From positions 744,001-808,000 of the forward strand of contig NZ_CP046605.1 of NCBI RefSeq assembly GCF_023520795.1: a stretch of 64,000 nt of DNA. The letters run 5' to 3'. The translations under genes were made by a program, and so were the position numbers. The stretch's first letter is position 1. Each line of letters begins with the position of its first letter. The stretch is from Corynebacterium accolens (GTDB lineage Bacteria > Actinomycetota > Actinomycetes > Mycobacteriales > Mycobacteriaceae). The notes under the pieces were generated by a model. That model saw nothing but the letters and a program-made list of their open reading frames with translations. It had not been told where the DNA came from and ran no database searches. Of the stretch, positions 11,328 through 20,027 are shown one piece after another.

Positions 11328-13351
11328 GCGTCTAGGGTAACGGAGGTGATGCGGTGCAAGGGAAACCGGATGGTGGAGCCATCGGCGGCGCGGGCATCGA
11401 TTTGGCCGCCGGCGACGGTAAGCGGGGTAACGGTGCGGGTCTTGGTATTGCCATTTTTATCGGCATAGCCAATGGTGATGGGGCGTGCGGTACGTGCGGC
11501 GGCGTGGACCAGATCCAGGTTGGGCAGGCTTGGAGCCTCCCCAGTGGTGAGATTGCGCAGCGCACGCGTGATATCGGGCGGTGCGGCTTGGCCGCGTGGG
11601 CTGGGCGTTGGCAGCGTTGCGGGCTCGGGCGCGATGGACAGGCTGGCGCCATTTTCGTCCTCGGCGGCGGGGGAGAGTCCGTACTCGCGCAGGCGCTCCA
11701 ACAGGTCGCTGACGCGCAGCTGGGAAATCGCGACCGTGGGGGCGAGCAGGCGCAGCGGGGCGGCCTTCATTGCGATGTGTAAGAGGGCTGGGTCCTCGCT
11801 GCGCAGGTAGGATAGGGCCGGTCCGGAGCGCAGGGTGCCGTGGCGCCCGGCGATGTCCTCGATGTGGAACTCCAGCGTATGCGGGACATCGCCATGCGAG
11901 GCGAAGAAGTCGCGGATCTCTGTGCCCGTCATCCCGCGGTCGAGGCCGCGGCGGAGTGAGGCATCGCTGATGCGGTAGACGCTGGCTAAACCGGGCGATT
12001 CTAGGTCCGCGAGGGACTCCAGGGTGTGATGGGCGGCAGGCTCGAGGGGCCCTGGCACGAGCACGGTCATATCCGCTTGAATCAGGAAATAATCGATGGT
12101 GTCTGGGGTTAAGGCATCGGCCGCAGCGAAGCCATCGATGAGCACGCTGGTAGCTCGCCCGAGCGCGATGGCACCTATCCATTCCGCCTCGTGGTGCAGC
12201 TCATCGATGGTCTCTGGGGAGGTATGCGTGGCAAAAAGCGGAAAGGAAAAATGCAGGTCCGCTTGAAATTCAGCTGCGGAAAGCGGCTCTGCGGAGTGGA
12301 GGTAAACATCGAGGATACGCCGGCGGAACTTGGGCAGGCGGTCGGTGCTGGCGGCGAGTACCCGGCCAGATTCCCACGGGGTCCAGGGGGAGTGTTCCCA
12401 GGCCACGAGAAGCACGCGCCACTGCGCGGCTAATCCTGCATCGAGCCACTCTTGGGCGGAATCGGTCGGCGCGAGGAAGTTTCCCTCGTACCCGGATGGT
12501 TCGCCGCGGTTGATAAGCCGCGCAGATAGACCAAGCGTAATCAGGCGGCGCAGTTCTAGTTCCGCGATGTCCAGCTGCTTGCTGAGCTGGGCAAGGGGGC
12601 GCACGCCGACGGTCTTATCCTTGAGCAGCTCGATCGGCCGGGCACCCAGGGCAGAAATGAGCTGTTGCATGCCGCGCACCACGGACAGGCCCGCGGCGGT
12701 GCCGGCGTCATCGGCCTTGCGGTCAGCGGTGGGCTCGCCGCGCCGCGCGGAGGGCTCGGTGGGAATGTGCGGGACGGTGTGCCCCTTCATCGCGCGGTGC
12801 ACCTCGCGCGGCAGGCGAACGGTCTGGGAATCCACGCGCTGCAAGAGCTGCTTGGCAATCAAGCGCGGCACCGGGTGGGACGGATTGGTCTCGCGGGTGC
12901 TACCGATGCCATTGGAGCGCGCCAGGGTGGCAAGGACGTGGCGTTCGTCTTCAGCAAGGGCATCGATTGTCGCGGGCGATACCTCGAGCTGATTAAGCAG
13001 CGACCAGCCGGTGGGCAGCGCGGGCATGACCTCCGGCGGAATCTGCACCGCGCCGAAGGCGAGGCCGCGGTCCTTGAGTTCGCGGGTTATGGCGGGATTG
13101 TGGTCTTCTACCTCTGCAAGCTCGCCGCCGCGCTTGGCGATGTCCTCCAGCTCCGCCAACTGCTGCGCGTTACACTCCGCTAGCGCTTGGGCGATGGAGG
13201 TGCGCAAGAGGAGCCGCGTGGCCAGTGCCGCGATGGAGGGCGGCAGCGGGGTTAAAACGTCGGGGCGGTGGCGAAGGATGGTGGCCAGTTCCTCTTCTGA
13301 AAGGGAATTAAGCCAGGTGCGAAAATGCGGGAGGTGGGAGGACTGAGTCAT
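11324..13351 (-). CDS. Helicase-associated protein (XPB partner, Rv0862c-like)
   Basis: A 675-residue cytoplasmic protein related to the helicase-associated family that accompanies XPB in Actinobacteria. The central region (about 300-560) contains the XPB/Ssl2 N-terminal-like fold, with LIQADMTVLVPGPL and a later TLEFHIEDIAGRHG. The C-terminal 60 residues (RPITIGYADKNGN to the end) look WYL-like, a possible ligand or nucleic-acid sensing fold. An internal low-complexity linker rich in P, A and E near 575-600 separates the two. The stop codon overlaps the XPB ATG by four bases. Inference: loads or regulates the helicase. ATG 13351 has no obvious ribosome binding site. Confidence 0.8.
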   Translation of the reverse strand: MTQSSHLPHFRTWLNSLSEEELATILRHRPDVLTPLPPSIAALATRLLLRTSIAQALAECNAQQLAELEDIAKRGGELAEVEDHNPAITRELKDRGLAFGAVQIPPEVMPALPTGWSLLNQLEVSPATIDALAEDERHVLATLARSNGIGSTRETNPSHPVPRLIAKQLLQRVDSQTVRLPREVHRAMKGHTVPHIPTEPSARRGEPTADRKADDAGTAAGLSVVRGMQQLISALGARPIELLKDKTVGVRPLAQLSKQLDIAELELRRLITLGLSARLINRGEPSGYEGNFLAPTDSAQEWLDAGLAAQWRVLLVAWEHSPWTPWESGRVLAASTDRLPKFRRRILDVYLHSAEPLSAAEFQADLHFSFPLFATHTSPETIDELHHEAEWIGAIALGRATSVLIDGFAAADALTPDTIDYFLIQADMTVLVPGPLEPAAHHTLESLADLESPGLASVYRISDASLRRGLDRGMTGTEIRDFFASHGDVPHTLEFHIEDIAGRHGTLRSGPALSYLRSEDPALLHIAMKAAPLRLLAPTVAISQLRVSDLLERLREYGLSPAAEDENGASLSIAPEPATLPTPSPRGQAAPPDITRALRNLTTGEAPSLPNLDLVHAAARTARPITIGYADKNGNTKTRTVTPLTVAGGQIDARAADGSTIRFPLHRITSVTLDA

Positions 13352-13404
13352 GATAAATCACAATTTTAGCGCCCGATTGAGTTACGTTTTTGCCCGAGGT
13401 TTGA

Positions 13405-13410
13405 AATAAT
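13405..13410 (+). promoter_or_regulatory. -10 hexamer AATAAT, leaderless promoter
   Basis: AATAAT ends seven bases before ATG 13417, placing the transcription start on that ATG. The opposite gene (helicase-associated protein) starts 65 bases away, so this short gap carries divergent promoters. Confidence 0.5.
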
Positions 13411-13416
13411 AAAGCT

Positions 13417-13602
13417 ATGTCGAATGAAAAGAATGGCTTTGTTTCCCCGGCGTGGCCGGACAATGAACACCGCGAGCATGCAATTACGGAAATTTCTGCG
13501 CCTTTTGCTGGTGCTTCCAGCCCCTACGGCGATGACTTGGTGCTGCCGATGCCGGCAGAGAAGTTGAACTACGTTCACCCTTATACCCGCATCAACCGCT
13601 AA
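13417..13602 (+). CDS. Small conserved actinobacterial protein
   Basis: A 61-residue acidic-to-neutral protein, no membrane segment. Composition is rich in P and polar residues, with ending LNYVHPYTRINR. Its position, divergent from the XPB partner and convergent with rpf, matches a small conserved gene in the same place in mycobacteria (Rv0863 region), so I treat it as real. The leaderless promoter directly upstream and the shared terminator directly downstream support this. Function unknown. Confidence 0.65.
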   Translation: MSNEKNGFVSPAWPDNEHREHAITEISAPFAGASSPYGDDLVLPMPAEKLNYVHPYTRINR

Positions 13603-13640
13603 AAAATTCCCCTTGCCGTGAAAGGCAAGGGGAATTTTTA
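13603..13640. terminator. Bidirectional intrinsic terminator
   Basis: AAAATTCCCCTTGCC and GGCAAGGGGAATTTTT form a 14-15 bp stem with a six-base loop (GTGAAA). A-run on the left and T-run on the right make it work for the small gene on + and for rpf on -. Confidence 0.92.
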
Positions 13641-13648
13641 TGCGCTTG

Positions 13649-14317
<669 letters not shown>

Positions 14318-14473
14318 CTAGAAGAAAGGATGGGCGGGGAAACCTTCTTTGCGGCGACACTGGGGGCCAGCGTAGCGGTTTATAACGAAATAGTCACGTT
14401 CTGGGCACTAAATGGGAAAGAATTGAGACTATTGTGGTTCTGTCCGCAAAGTTTCCGCAGGTAGGCGCGGCGG

Positions 14474-14489
14474 TGTGAACTGTATCACA
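14474..14489. promoter_or_regulatory. GlxR (CRP-type) binding site
   Basis: TGTGAACTGTATCACA fits the corynebacterial GlxR consensus TGTGANNTANNTCACA except for one central base. Its centre lies about 43 bases upstream of the expected start of the csp transcript (-10 TATAAC at 14513-14518), the usual spacing for activation by a CRP-type protein. It also lies 205 bases upstream of rpf on the other strand, so both genes may respond to cAMP-GlxR. Confidence 0.75.
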
Positions 14490-14512
14490 TTACATGTGGA
14501 ACTTCTGTTCTG

Positions 14513-14518
14513 TATAAC
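14513..14518 (+). promoter_or_regulatory. -10 hexamer TATAAC of csp gene
   Basis: TATAAC lies 47 bases before ATG 14565. The resulting 5' leader of about 40 bases includes the ribosome binding site GAAGAGGTGG. Confidence 0.55.
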
Positions 14519-14564
14519 TTCCAGCTAAACTTAAGAATTTACCCAAGAGAAGAGGTGGATACCT

Positions 14565-14945
14565 ATGCCCATTGGCAAAGTGAAGTGGTATGACGCCGAG
14601 AAAGGTTTCGGTTTCGTTAGCAACCCGGGCGATGAAGACGTCTACGTTGGCCGGAATGTCCTGCCCAAGGGAGTAGAAGAAATCTTTCCGGGCCAGCGCA
14701 TCGAATTCGATTTTGCGGCGGGGCGCCGCGGGCCGCAGGCGCTGCGGGTGCGCGTGCTGGATAAGCCACGCCGCCGCACGCCGTCGCGCAAGCCGGAAGA
14801 GCTCGGCAGCATGGTCTCTGATGTCATGACCCTGCTGGAATCCCAGGTGCAGCCGGTGCTGAACTCGGGGCGCTACCCCGAGCGCAAGACCGGGCGCCAA
14901 GTAGCAGAAATCCTCCGCGCGATTGCGAAGGATTTAGATAGTTAA
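14565..14945 (+). CDS. Cold-shock domain protein, long CspB type
   Basis: A 126-residue protein. Residues 1-66 are a cold-shock domain: GKVKWYDAEKGFGFV with RNP1 KGFGFV at 13-18. The RNP2 strand reads VYVGRNVL, departing from the classical VFVHxSAI, as in long actinobacterial CspB proteins. Residues 67-126 are a basic linker (RRRTPSRK) and a helical tail ending in a RAIAKDL segment, absent from short Csp proteins. It binds single-stranded RNA/DNA and probably acts as an RNA chaperone. A clear ribosome binding site precedes ATG. The stop overlaps the 3' end of the convergent DUF2771 gene by four bases. Confidence 0.88.
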   Translation: MPIGKVKWYDAEKGFGFVSNPGDEDVYVGRNVLPKGVEEIFPGQRIEFDFAAGRRGPQALRVRVLDKPRRRTPSRKPEELGSMVSDVMTLLESQVQPVLNSGRYPERKTGRQVAEILRAIAKDLDS

Positions 14946-15475
14946 TTATCCATGGTGGATAGGGACCACACGGTGGCGAGGGGGGTTTCTTCGCCATCGT
15001 CGTCGGTGCCAATCATGAGGGAGGAGACCTCCACCACCATGAGCCGGGGGCGCTCGCCAGTCGATGCCTCGATGGGATCTACCGAACCGGGGATATCTAC
15101 CTCGGTCGTTTCATTCGCACCGTGAGAGGTCTCATCATTGGCGGCGGGGTCATCATAAATGGACAGCACCTTCCATTCGTGATTAGAAATCTCCTCGGGG
15201 ATTTCAAGATGCAAGGTGTCATCCTCGCCCACGGTTAGCTGGGGGACATCGCCTTCAGGGCAATCGGTTCCCGGCTCGCATACGAGGTAGGGCGTGACCT
15301 CCTTGGTGTTATCCCCCACGGAGGCGGTAATCGCAATCTCGCTCGGCTCAGGGCCTGGCCGCGAATTGCGCCAGCTCTGGAAGATCACCGCGGAGGCGAC
15401 GATGACCGCCACGACCACGATGAGCGCGAGGATTTGTAGCAGCGACTTTTTCCTTGCTTCCTTACGGGTTGCCAT
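14942..15475 (-). CDS. DUF2771-like membrane-anchored protein
   Basis: A 177-residue protein with a basic N-terminus (RKEARKKS), one membrane helix (residues about 14-35) and an acidic extracytoplasmic domain. The domain contains two cysteines in LVCEPGTDCPEGD, likely a disulphide, and EISNHEWKVLSIYDD. This matches the corynebacterial/mycobacterial DUF2771 family of unknown function. It starts six bases after the glutaminyl-cyclase lipoprotein gene ends and is probably co-transcribed with it. Confidence 0.75.
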   Translation of the reverse strand: MATRKEARKKSLLQILALIVVVAVIVASAVIFQSWRNSRPGPEPSEIAITASVGDNTKEVTPYLVCEPGTDCPEGDVPQLTVGEDDTLHLEIPEEISNHEWKVLSIYDDPAANDETSHGANETTEVDIPGSVDPIEASTGERPRLMVVEVSSLMIGTDDDGEETPLATVWSLSTMDN

Positions 15476-15481
15476 GGCCCA

Positions 15482-16255
15482 TTACTTTACTCGAACGCGG
15501 TAGAGCTCATCCCACCGCTTGCCGGTAAGCCAGAATTCATCGGTGCCCTCGATATGCGCGATGCCGTTTAAGACATCATCGGGATCGGTGTATTTCGATT
15601 TATCGATGGCATCGGTAGAAATCACCGCGGTGACCTCCCCAGAGGAGGGATCGATGCGGTAGATATCGTTGGTCTGCCACACGTTGGCATAGACATCACC
15701 GTCCACGCATTCCAGCTCGTTGAGATCCTCTACGGGCGAGCCCTCGAGGGTGACCTCGGTGGTGGAGCGCTCCGCAAAGGTTTCCGGATCCATGTGCCGC
15801 AGGGTAGAGGTGCCATCGGACATGATGAGCTCGTCCTGGTTGGCACAAAGCCCCCAGCCTTCGCCGGTATAGGTGGCGGTCCCAGTGCGCTGGAAGTCGC
15901 CGTCATAGCGCAGGGCCTGCCCGCGCTTCCAGGTCAATTGCCAGATGGAATCGCCGTATTGGGTAATGCCTTCCCCAAAAAGCGAGTCATCCAGGGCATG
16001 GTCTTGGAGGACCTCGCCGGTTTCAGGGGAGAAGCGGATGAGCTTGGATTCGCCCCATTGCCCGGTGCCGAGCAGGAGGTTGCCCTCTCCGTCTTCTTCT
16101 AGGCCTTGCGTAAAGGAGTTCTCTGGCAGCGGCGCGATATCGAGGACTTCCACTGATAGGTGCTCGGGGGAGGAAGATTCAGAAGCATCAGAAGAGCAGG
16201 CTGTTAAGGCGCAGCAGGGCACGGCAATGAGCGCGGCGCGGCGGAGAAACGACAT
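15482..16255 (-). CDS. Glutaminyl-peptide cyclotransferase, lipoprotein
   Basis: A 257-residue beta-propeller glutaminyl cyclase of the plant/bacterial type, which forms pyroglutamate at peptide N-termini. The precursor starts MSFLRRAALIAVP and has the lipobox LTAC with lipidated Cys near residue 20. The mature domain shows the family features FTQGLEEDGEGNLLLGTG, GEGITQYGDSIWQLTW, DDVLNGIAH and the ending FWLTGKRWDELYRV. ATG 16255 is chosen because the signal sequence begins there; the frame stays open further upstream into the divergent gene. It is followed after six bases by the DUF2771 gene. Confidence 0.87.
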   Translation of the reverse strand: MSFLRRAALIAVPCCALTACSSDASESSSPEHLSVEVLDIAPLPENSFTQGLEEDGEGNLLLGTGQWGESKLIRFSPETGEVLQDHALDDSLFGEGITQYGDSIWQLTWKRGQALRYDGDFQRTGTATYTGEGWGLCANQDELIMSDGTSTLRHMDPETFAERSTTEVTLEGSPVEDLNELECVDGDVYANVWQTNDIYRIDPSSGEVTAVISTDAIDKSKYTDPDDVLNGIAHIEGTDEFWLTGKRWDELYRVRVK

Positions 16256-16289
16256 GCACCATATGTACCACTGTTGGCGGGCCATCATG

Positions 16290-16295
16290 AATAAT
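16290..16295 (+). promoter_or_regulatory. -10 hexamer AATAAT, leaderless promoter
   Basis: AATAAT ends eight bases before GTG 16303. The alternative ATG at 16294 lies inside the hexamer, so GTG 16303 is the better start. Confidence 0.5.
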
Positions 16296-16302
16296 GAGGG
16301 GC

Positions 16303-16962
16303 GTGAGTAAGCGAAAAGCAAATCCGTTGATCGATTCCCGCGCCGTACGCATTGCGCGTGAGGCATTGGAAGAGGTGGGGGAAGGGGGCATCGGCAAGCA
16401 TAGGGGCGTCGCCGGAATGGGCCGCAACGTTGTCACCCATCGCTTTGCGGCGGATATGCCGGGCTACCCAGGATGGGAATGGCAGGCCGTGCTCGCGTGC
16501 GCGGATGGCTCGCGCCACGTCACCGTCAACGAGGTGGCGCTGGTGCCGGGCGGGGAGGCGCTGCAGGCCCCGGAGTGGGTGCCGTATGAGGATCGCGTGC
16601 TGCCGGGGGATTTGGGCCCGGGAGACCTCATGCCGCCGGCCATCGATGATGAGCGCCTGAATGGAGATGAGCTTTCCGCCAAGGGGCTGGCGGATGCCAA
16701 GCATCGCTGGCAAGAAGAATATGGCCCAACCTCGGAGATGGCGGCCAAGGCGCACCTGCAGTGCCGCACGTGCGCTTTTTATATGCAATTCATGGATAAC
16801 TTTGGGGTATGCGCCAACGAGTATTCCGCCGATGGTCGCGTTGTACATGCGCGCTACGGTTGCGGTGCGCATTCGCAGACGCGGGTGAGCGAGGAGAAGG
16901 CGCCGGCCGCGGCCTTCGATGATGAAAAGCCCATTTACCAAGATTTTGATTTTGAGGATTAA
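16303..16962 (+). CDS. DUF3027 protein
   Basis: A 219-residue cytoplasmic protein of the DUF3027 family, found throughout Actinobacteria. The diagnostic part is residues about 145-190: CRTCAFYMQFMDNFG, GVCANEYSADGRVV and YGCGAHS. The four cysteines there (two CxxC/CxC-like pairs) suggest a metal or zinc site, which is inference. The first 60 residues contain the helix RAVRIAREALEEVGEGG and the VTHRFAADMPGYPGW strand. It is divergent from the glutaminyl cyclase gene. Function is not known to me. Confidence 0.85.
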   Translation: MSKRKANPLIDSRAVRIAREALEEVGEGGIGKHRGVAGMGRNVVTHRFAADMPGYPGWEWQAVLACADGSRHVTVNEVALVPGGEALQAPEWVPYEDRVLPGDLGPGDLMPPAIDDERLNGDELSAKGLADAKHRWQEEYGPTSEMAAKAHLQCRTCAFYMQFMDNFGVCANEYSADGRVVHARYGCGAHSQTRVSEEKAPAAAFDDEKPIYQDFDFED

Positions 16963-17012
16963 GGCAGCACACTTAGGGCGTAAAAATACCGCTCTACGTG
17001 AAAGGGCACGGC

Positions 17013-18416
17013 GTGAAAGCCACTCTCGATCGCTATTTCCACATTTCTGAACGCGGTTCCACCATCGGAACCGAGCTACGCGCGGGAACGGTCTCGTTCT
17101 TCGCCATGGCATACATTATTTTGCTCAACCCGCTGATCCTGGGCACGAGCCCGGACGCGGAGGGCTATACCTTAGGCGTGCCGCAGGTTGCGGCCGCCAC
17201 GGCGCTGGTCGCCGGCGTGATGTCCATTGCCTTCGGTGCGATTGCGAAGTACCCCTTCGCCATGGCCGCGGGCCTGGGCATGAATACCTTCGTTGCCGTC
17301 AGCATGGTCGCCACCAGCGGGCTGACCTGGCAAGAAGCAATGGGCCTCGTGGTAATCGAGGGCCTTATCATCGTCCTGCTCGCCGTGTCCGGATTCCGCA
17401 CCGCGGTATTTGACGCCATCCCGCAGCCGATGAAGGCCGCGATGGGCGTGGGCATTGGCATGTTCATCGCCATGATCGGTTTCGTGGATGGCGGGTTCGT
17501 CACCCGCGTGCCCGATGCCGCACAGACCACCGTGCCGGTGGGGCTGGGCATTAATGGCTCGATTGCCACCTGGCCGGCGGTGGTCTTTGTCATTGGTCTT
17601 ATTATTTGTGCCTTCATGGTCATCCGCAATGTGCCGGGCGGGCTTTTTATTGCCATCATCCTTAACACCGTGATTGCTTTTATTGTTCAGGCGCTCACGG
17701 ACTCCGAGGACTGGGGCATGGCCGCCCCGGAGAGCCCGGAGGCGCTGGGAGGCCTGCCGGATCTTTCCATCGTGGGCGATGTGAACCTGGTGGGCGCCTT
17801 TGCCAATATTGGCGTGATTTCCACGGTCCTGCTTATCTTCACCCTGCTGCTGACCAACTTCTTTGATGCCATGGGCACCATGACCGGTCTGGGCAAGCAG
17901 GCCAAGCTCGTGGATGACAACGGCAATCTGCCGGGCATGAAGAAGGCGCTGGTCGTGGAAGGCGCCGGCGCGGTGGCCGGTGGTCTGGGCTCGGCATCCT
18001 CGAATACCGTCTTTGCGGATTCCTCTGCCGGCATTGCCGATGGCGCCCGCACCGGCCTGGCCAATATCATGACCGGCCTGCTGTTTATCGCCGCCATGTT
18101 TTTCACCCCGCTCTATGAAATCGTGCCCATCGAGGCCGCTGCGCCGGTGCTGGTCATCGTCGGCGTGATGATGGCCGCGCAGCTCACGGATATCCCGTGG
18201 ACTCGCATGGAAGTGGCCATCCCGGCGTTTTTAACCATCGTGGTCATGCCGTTTACCTATTCGATTGCCAACGGCATCGGCGTGGGCTTTATTACCTTCG
18301 CGCTCATGTCCACCTTTGCTGGTAAGGCCAAGCAGGTGCACTGGATCATGTGGCTACTGGCGGGCTTGTTCGTCATTTACTTTGGCATCGATCCGATTTC
18401 GGAGGCCATCGGCTAG
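17013..18416 (+). CDS. NCS2-family purine permease (AzgA/PbuG type)
   Basis: A 467-residue inner-membrane transporter for purine bases (hypoxanthine, guanine or adenine; which cannot be told). Starting at GTG 17013 gives the usual N-terminus VKATLDRYFHISERGSTIGT. Landmarks are FFAMAYIILLNPLIL, the MAAGLGMNTFVAV motif, and TNFFDAMGTMTGLGKQA with the SSASSNTVFADSSAGIADGARTG region. About 12-14 membrane segments are visible. An in-frame GTG at 16998 would add only VKGHG. It stands alone between DUF3027 and an RNA methyltransferase, whose ATG follows 10 bases after the stop. Confidence 0.9.
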   Translation: MKATLDRYFHISERGSTIGTELRAGTVSFFAMAYIILLNPLILGTSPDAEGYTLGVPQVAAATALVAGVMSIAFGAIAKYPFAMAAGLGMNTFVAVSMVATSGLTWQEAMGLVVIEGLIIVLLAVSGFRTAVFDAIPQPMKAAMGVGIGMFIAMIGFVDGGFVTRVPDAAQTTVPVGLGINGSIATWPAVVFVIGLIICAFMVIRNVPGGLFIAIILNTVIAFIVQALTDSEDWGMAAPESPEALGGLPDLSIVGDVNLVGAFANIGVISTVLLIFTLLLTNFFDAMGTMTGLGKQAKLVDDNGNLPGMKKALVVEGAGAVAGGLGSASSNTVFADSSAGIADGARTGLANIMTGLLFIAAMFFTPLYEIVPIEAAAPVLVIVGVMMAAQLTDIPWTRMEVAIPAFLTIVVMPFTYSIANGIGVGFITFALMSTFAGKAKQVHWIMWLLAGLFVIYFGIDPISEAIG

Positions 18417-18426
18417 CCTGGAAGGC

Positions 18427-19233
18427 ATGCATATTTCTGATCCCCGTGACCCTCGCCTGGACGATATTCGGAACCTCAATAAATCCGATAAATCTGGCGA
18501 GGGTTTGGTCATTGCAGAAGGCCCCTTGGTGGCCGCCCGCCTTATGGAATCGCGGTTCCCCATGCGCTGCCTCGTGGGCTTTCCCCAGAAGCTGGAGGCC
18601 TTCTTTGCCGAGTATGGCGAGCCCGAGTGCCCCGTCTACGAGGTCTCGCGCGAGACCCTTGCAGAGGTCGCGGGCTTCGATATGCACCGCGGTTTGGTTG
18701 CCGCAGCGGACCGCGCCCCAGAGCCGGAGGTGGGCGAGATCCTGGAGCAGGCCCGCACCATCGCCGTGCTGGAGGGCGTGGGGGATCATGAAAATATCGG
18801 CGCCATCTTCCGCCACGCGGCCGGCATGAACGTGGATGCTGTCTTGCTCGGCTCGGGTGCTGCGGATCCGCTCTATCGCCGCTCGGTGCGCGTATCCATG
18901 GGCCACGTGCTGCGCGTGCCGTTTGCGCATTTAGAGGGCGGTTTCACCACCTGGCAGCGCTCGCTGCAGGCGCTTGCCGATGCCTCCTTTACCCTCATTT
19001 CCTTAACCCCCAACCCCCAGGCGGTGCACCTGGCAGAGGCCATGCACGGGCAGGACAAAGTGGCCATGCTGGTAGGCGCGGAGGGCCCCGGGCTTACCGA
19101 GCACGCAATGAAGGCCACCGATATCCGCGCGCGGATACCGATGGCCCCAGGTACCGATTCTCTAAATGTTGCGACCGCGGCCGCCATTTCCTTTTATGAG
19201 CGCCAGCGTTCCTTGAGCGACCTGAACGTCTGA
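18427..19233 (+). CDS. SPOUT (TrmH/SpoU) family RNA 2'-O-methyltransferase
   Basis: A 268-residue enzyme that transfers methyl from S-adenosylmethionine to a ribose in rRNA or tRNA. The N-terminal 100 residues are a substrate-binding L30e-like domain. The knot motifs follow: EGVGDHENIGAIFRHA (motif 1, with catalytic Asn/Arg), MLVGAEGPGL (motif 2) and IPMAPGTDSLNVATAAA (motif 3). ATG 18427 is the natural start; TAGCCT seven bases upstream may serve as -10 for a leaderless message. Its last 40 bases overlap the end of the convergent gene at 19194. The target nucleotide is unknown. Confidence 0.88.
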   Translation: MHISDPRDPRLDDIRNLNKSDKSGEGLVIAEGPLVAARLMESRFPMRCLVGFPQKLEAFFAEYGEPECPVYEVSRETLAEVAGFDMHRGLVAAADRAPEPEVGEILEQARTIAVLEGVGDHENIGAIFRHAAGMNVDAVLLGSGAADPLYRRSVRVSMGHVLRVPFAHLEGGFTTWQRSLQALADASFTLISLTPNPQAVHLAEAMHGQDKVAMLVGAEGPGLTEHAMKATDIRARIPMAPGTDSLNVATAAAISFYERQRSLSDLNV

Positions 19234-20024
19234 CGCAGCCAATTGCCAATCAACGAGCCGAGGTGCTTGGCGGTAGAAAGGATCTCATCGCCGGTGGAAT
19301 CCGGCTCGGCATCGTGGTCCTCGTAGTCGTCATAATCGTTCAGGCCCAGCCTATTCGCTGATTGGGCGGCGAACTCGCTGACCGGTTGCTTTGGCTTCGG
19401 CGGATCGATCTTGGGTTCTGGGCGCCCGTCCACGGCATAACCCACGACATCCAGGTCTGGGCCTTCCTGTCCCACGGTGATGCCCAACCAGTGTTCTTGG
19501 GCGGCCTCCATGATGCTGTGGGGCCGAAACGGCAGGGAAATACCGCCGAGGGATTCGTCCTTTTCGCCGGCCCAAAACGGTGCCTCGAAGGGCTCGGGCA
19601 GGCCGGTGTCCTCGTAGAGACGGTCGCGGGAGGCACACAAGCTGCGCTTGAGCTCACCGCTTTCCCACAGCGCGAAACCCGCATAGTCCTCGTTCGCGTT
19701 GCTGACTAGGGCAATAACCCGCTGGGCAGGGATTGCACTTAAGAGGTCATTCGGCAGTTGGGATAATAGGACGGAATCGCCCTCGCAGACCGTTTGCACC
19801 ACGGCAATCCCTGGGTAGCCGCCGATGTAGTACTCATTCGGATCCGTCTGCGCGGAGCGGTTCAGGGGGAATTGCCCAATCGGGGTGACCGGGAACTTGG
19901 GGTTGAGCTGGGCTAGGAACTTGCGGCCGAAACCGCGGTCCGCCTTGGGTTCGGTCTTGAGAACTTCTTCGGCGCCGGGCTTGGAGATGTACCACAGCGT
20001 GAGGACGGCATGAGAGATGTCCAC
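19194..20024 (-). CDS. Corynebacterial protein, DUF6928-like
   Basis: A 276-residue soluble protein. It starts at GTG 20024 (VDISHAVLTLWYIS) three bases after the sepH stop, so it is in the sepH operon. Features are NPKFPVTPIGQFPLN, YYIGGYPGIAVVQT, a GFALWESGELKRSL segment and IMEAAQEHWLG. The last 70 residues are an acidic, proline-rich linker and an amphipathic tail ending LKERWRS. The pattern resembles the DUF6928 family of Actinobacteria, which I cannot assign a function. The 3' end overlaps the convergent methyltransferase gene by 40 bases. Confidence 0.6.
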   Translation of the reverse strand: MDISHAVLTLWYISKPGAEEVLKTEPKADRGFGRKFLAQLNPKFPVTPIGQFPLNRSAQTDPNEYYIGGYPGIAVVQTVCEGDSVLLSQLPNDLLSAIPAQRVIALVSNANEDYAGFALWESGELKRSLCASRDRLYEDTGLPEPFEAPFWAGEKDESLGGISLPFRPHSIMEAAQEHWLGITVGQEGPDLDVVGYAVDGRPEPKIDPPKPKQPVSEFAAQSANRLGLNDYDDYEDHDAEPDSTGDEILSTAKHLGSLIGNWLRQTFRSLKERWRS

Positions 20025-20027
20025 TGT

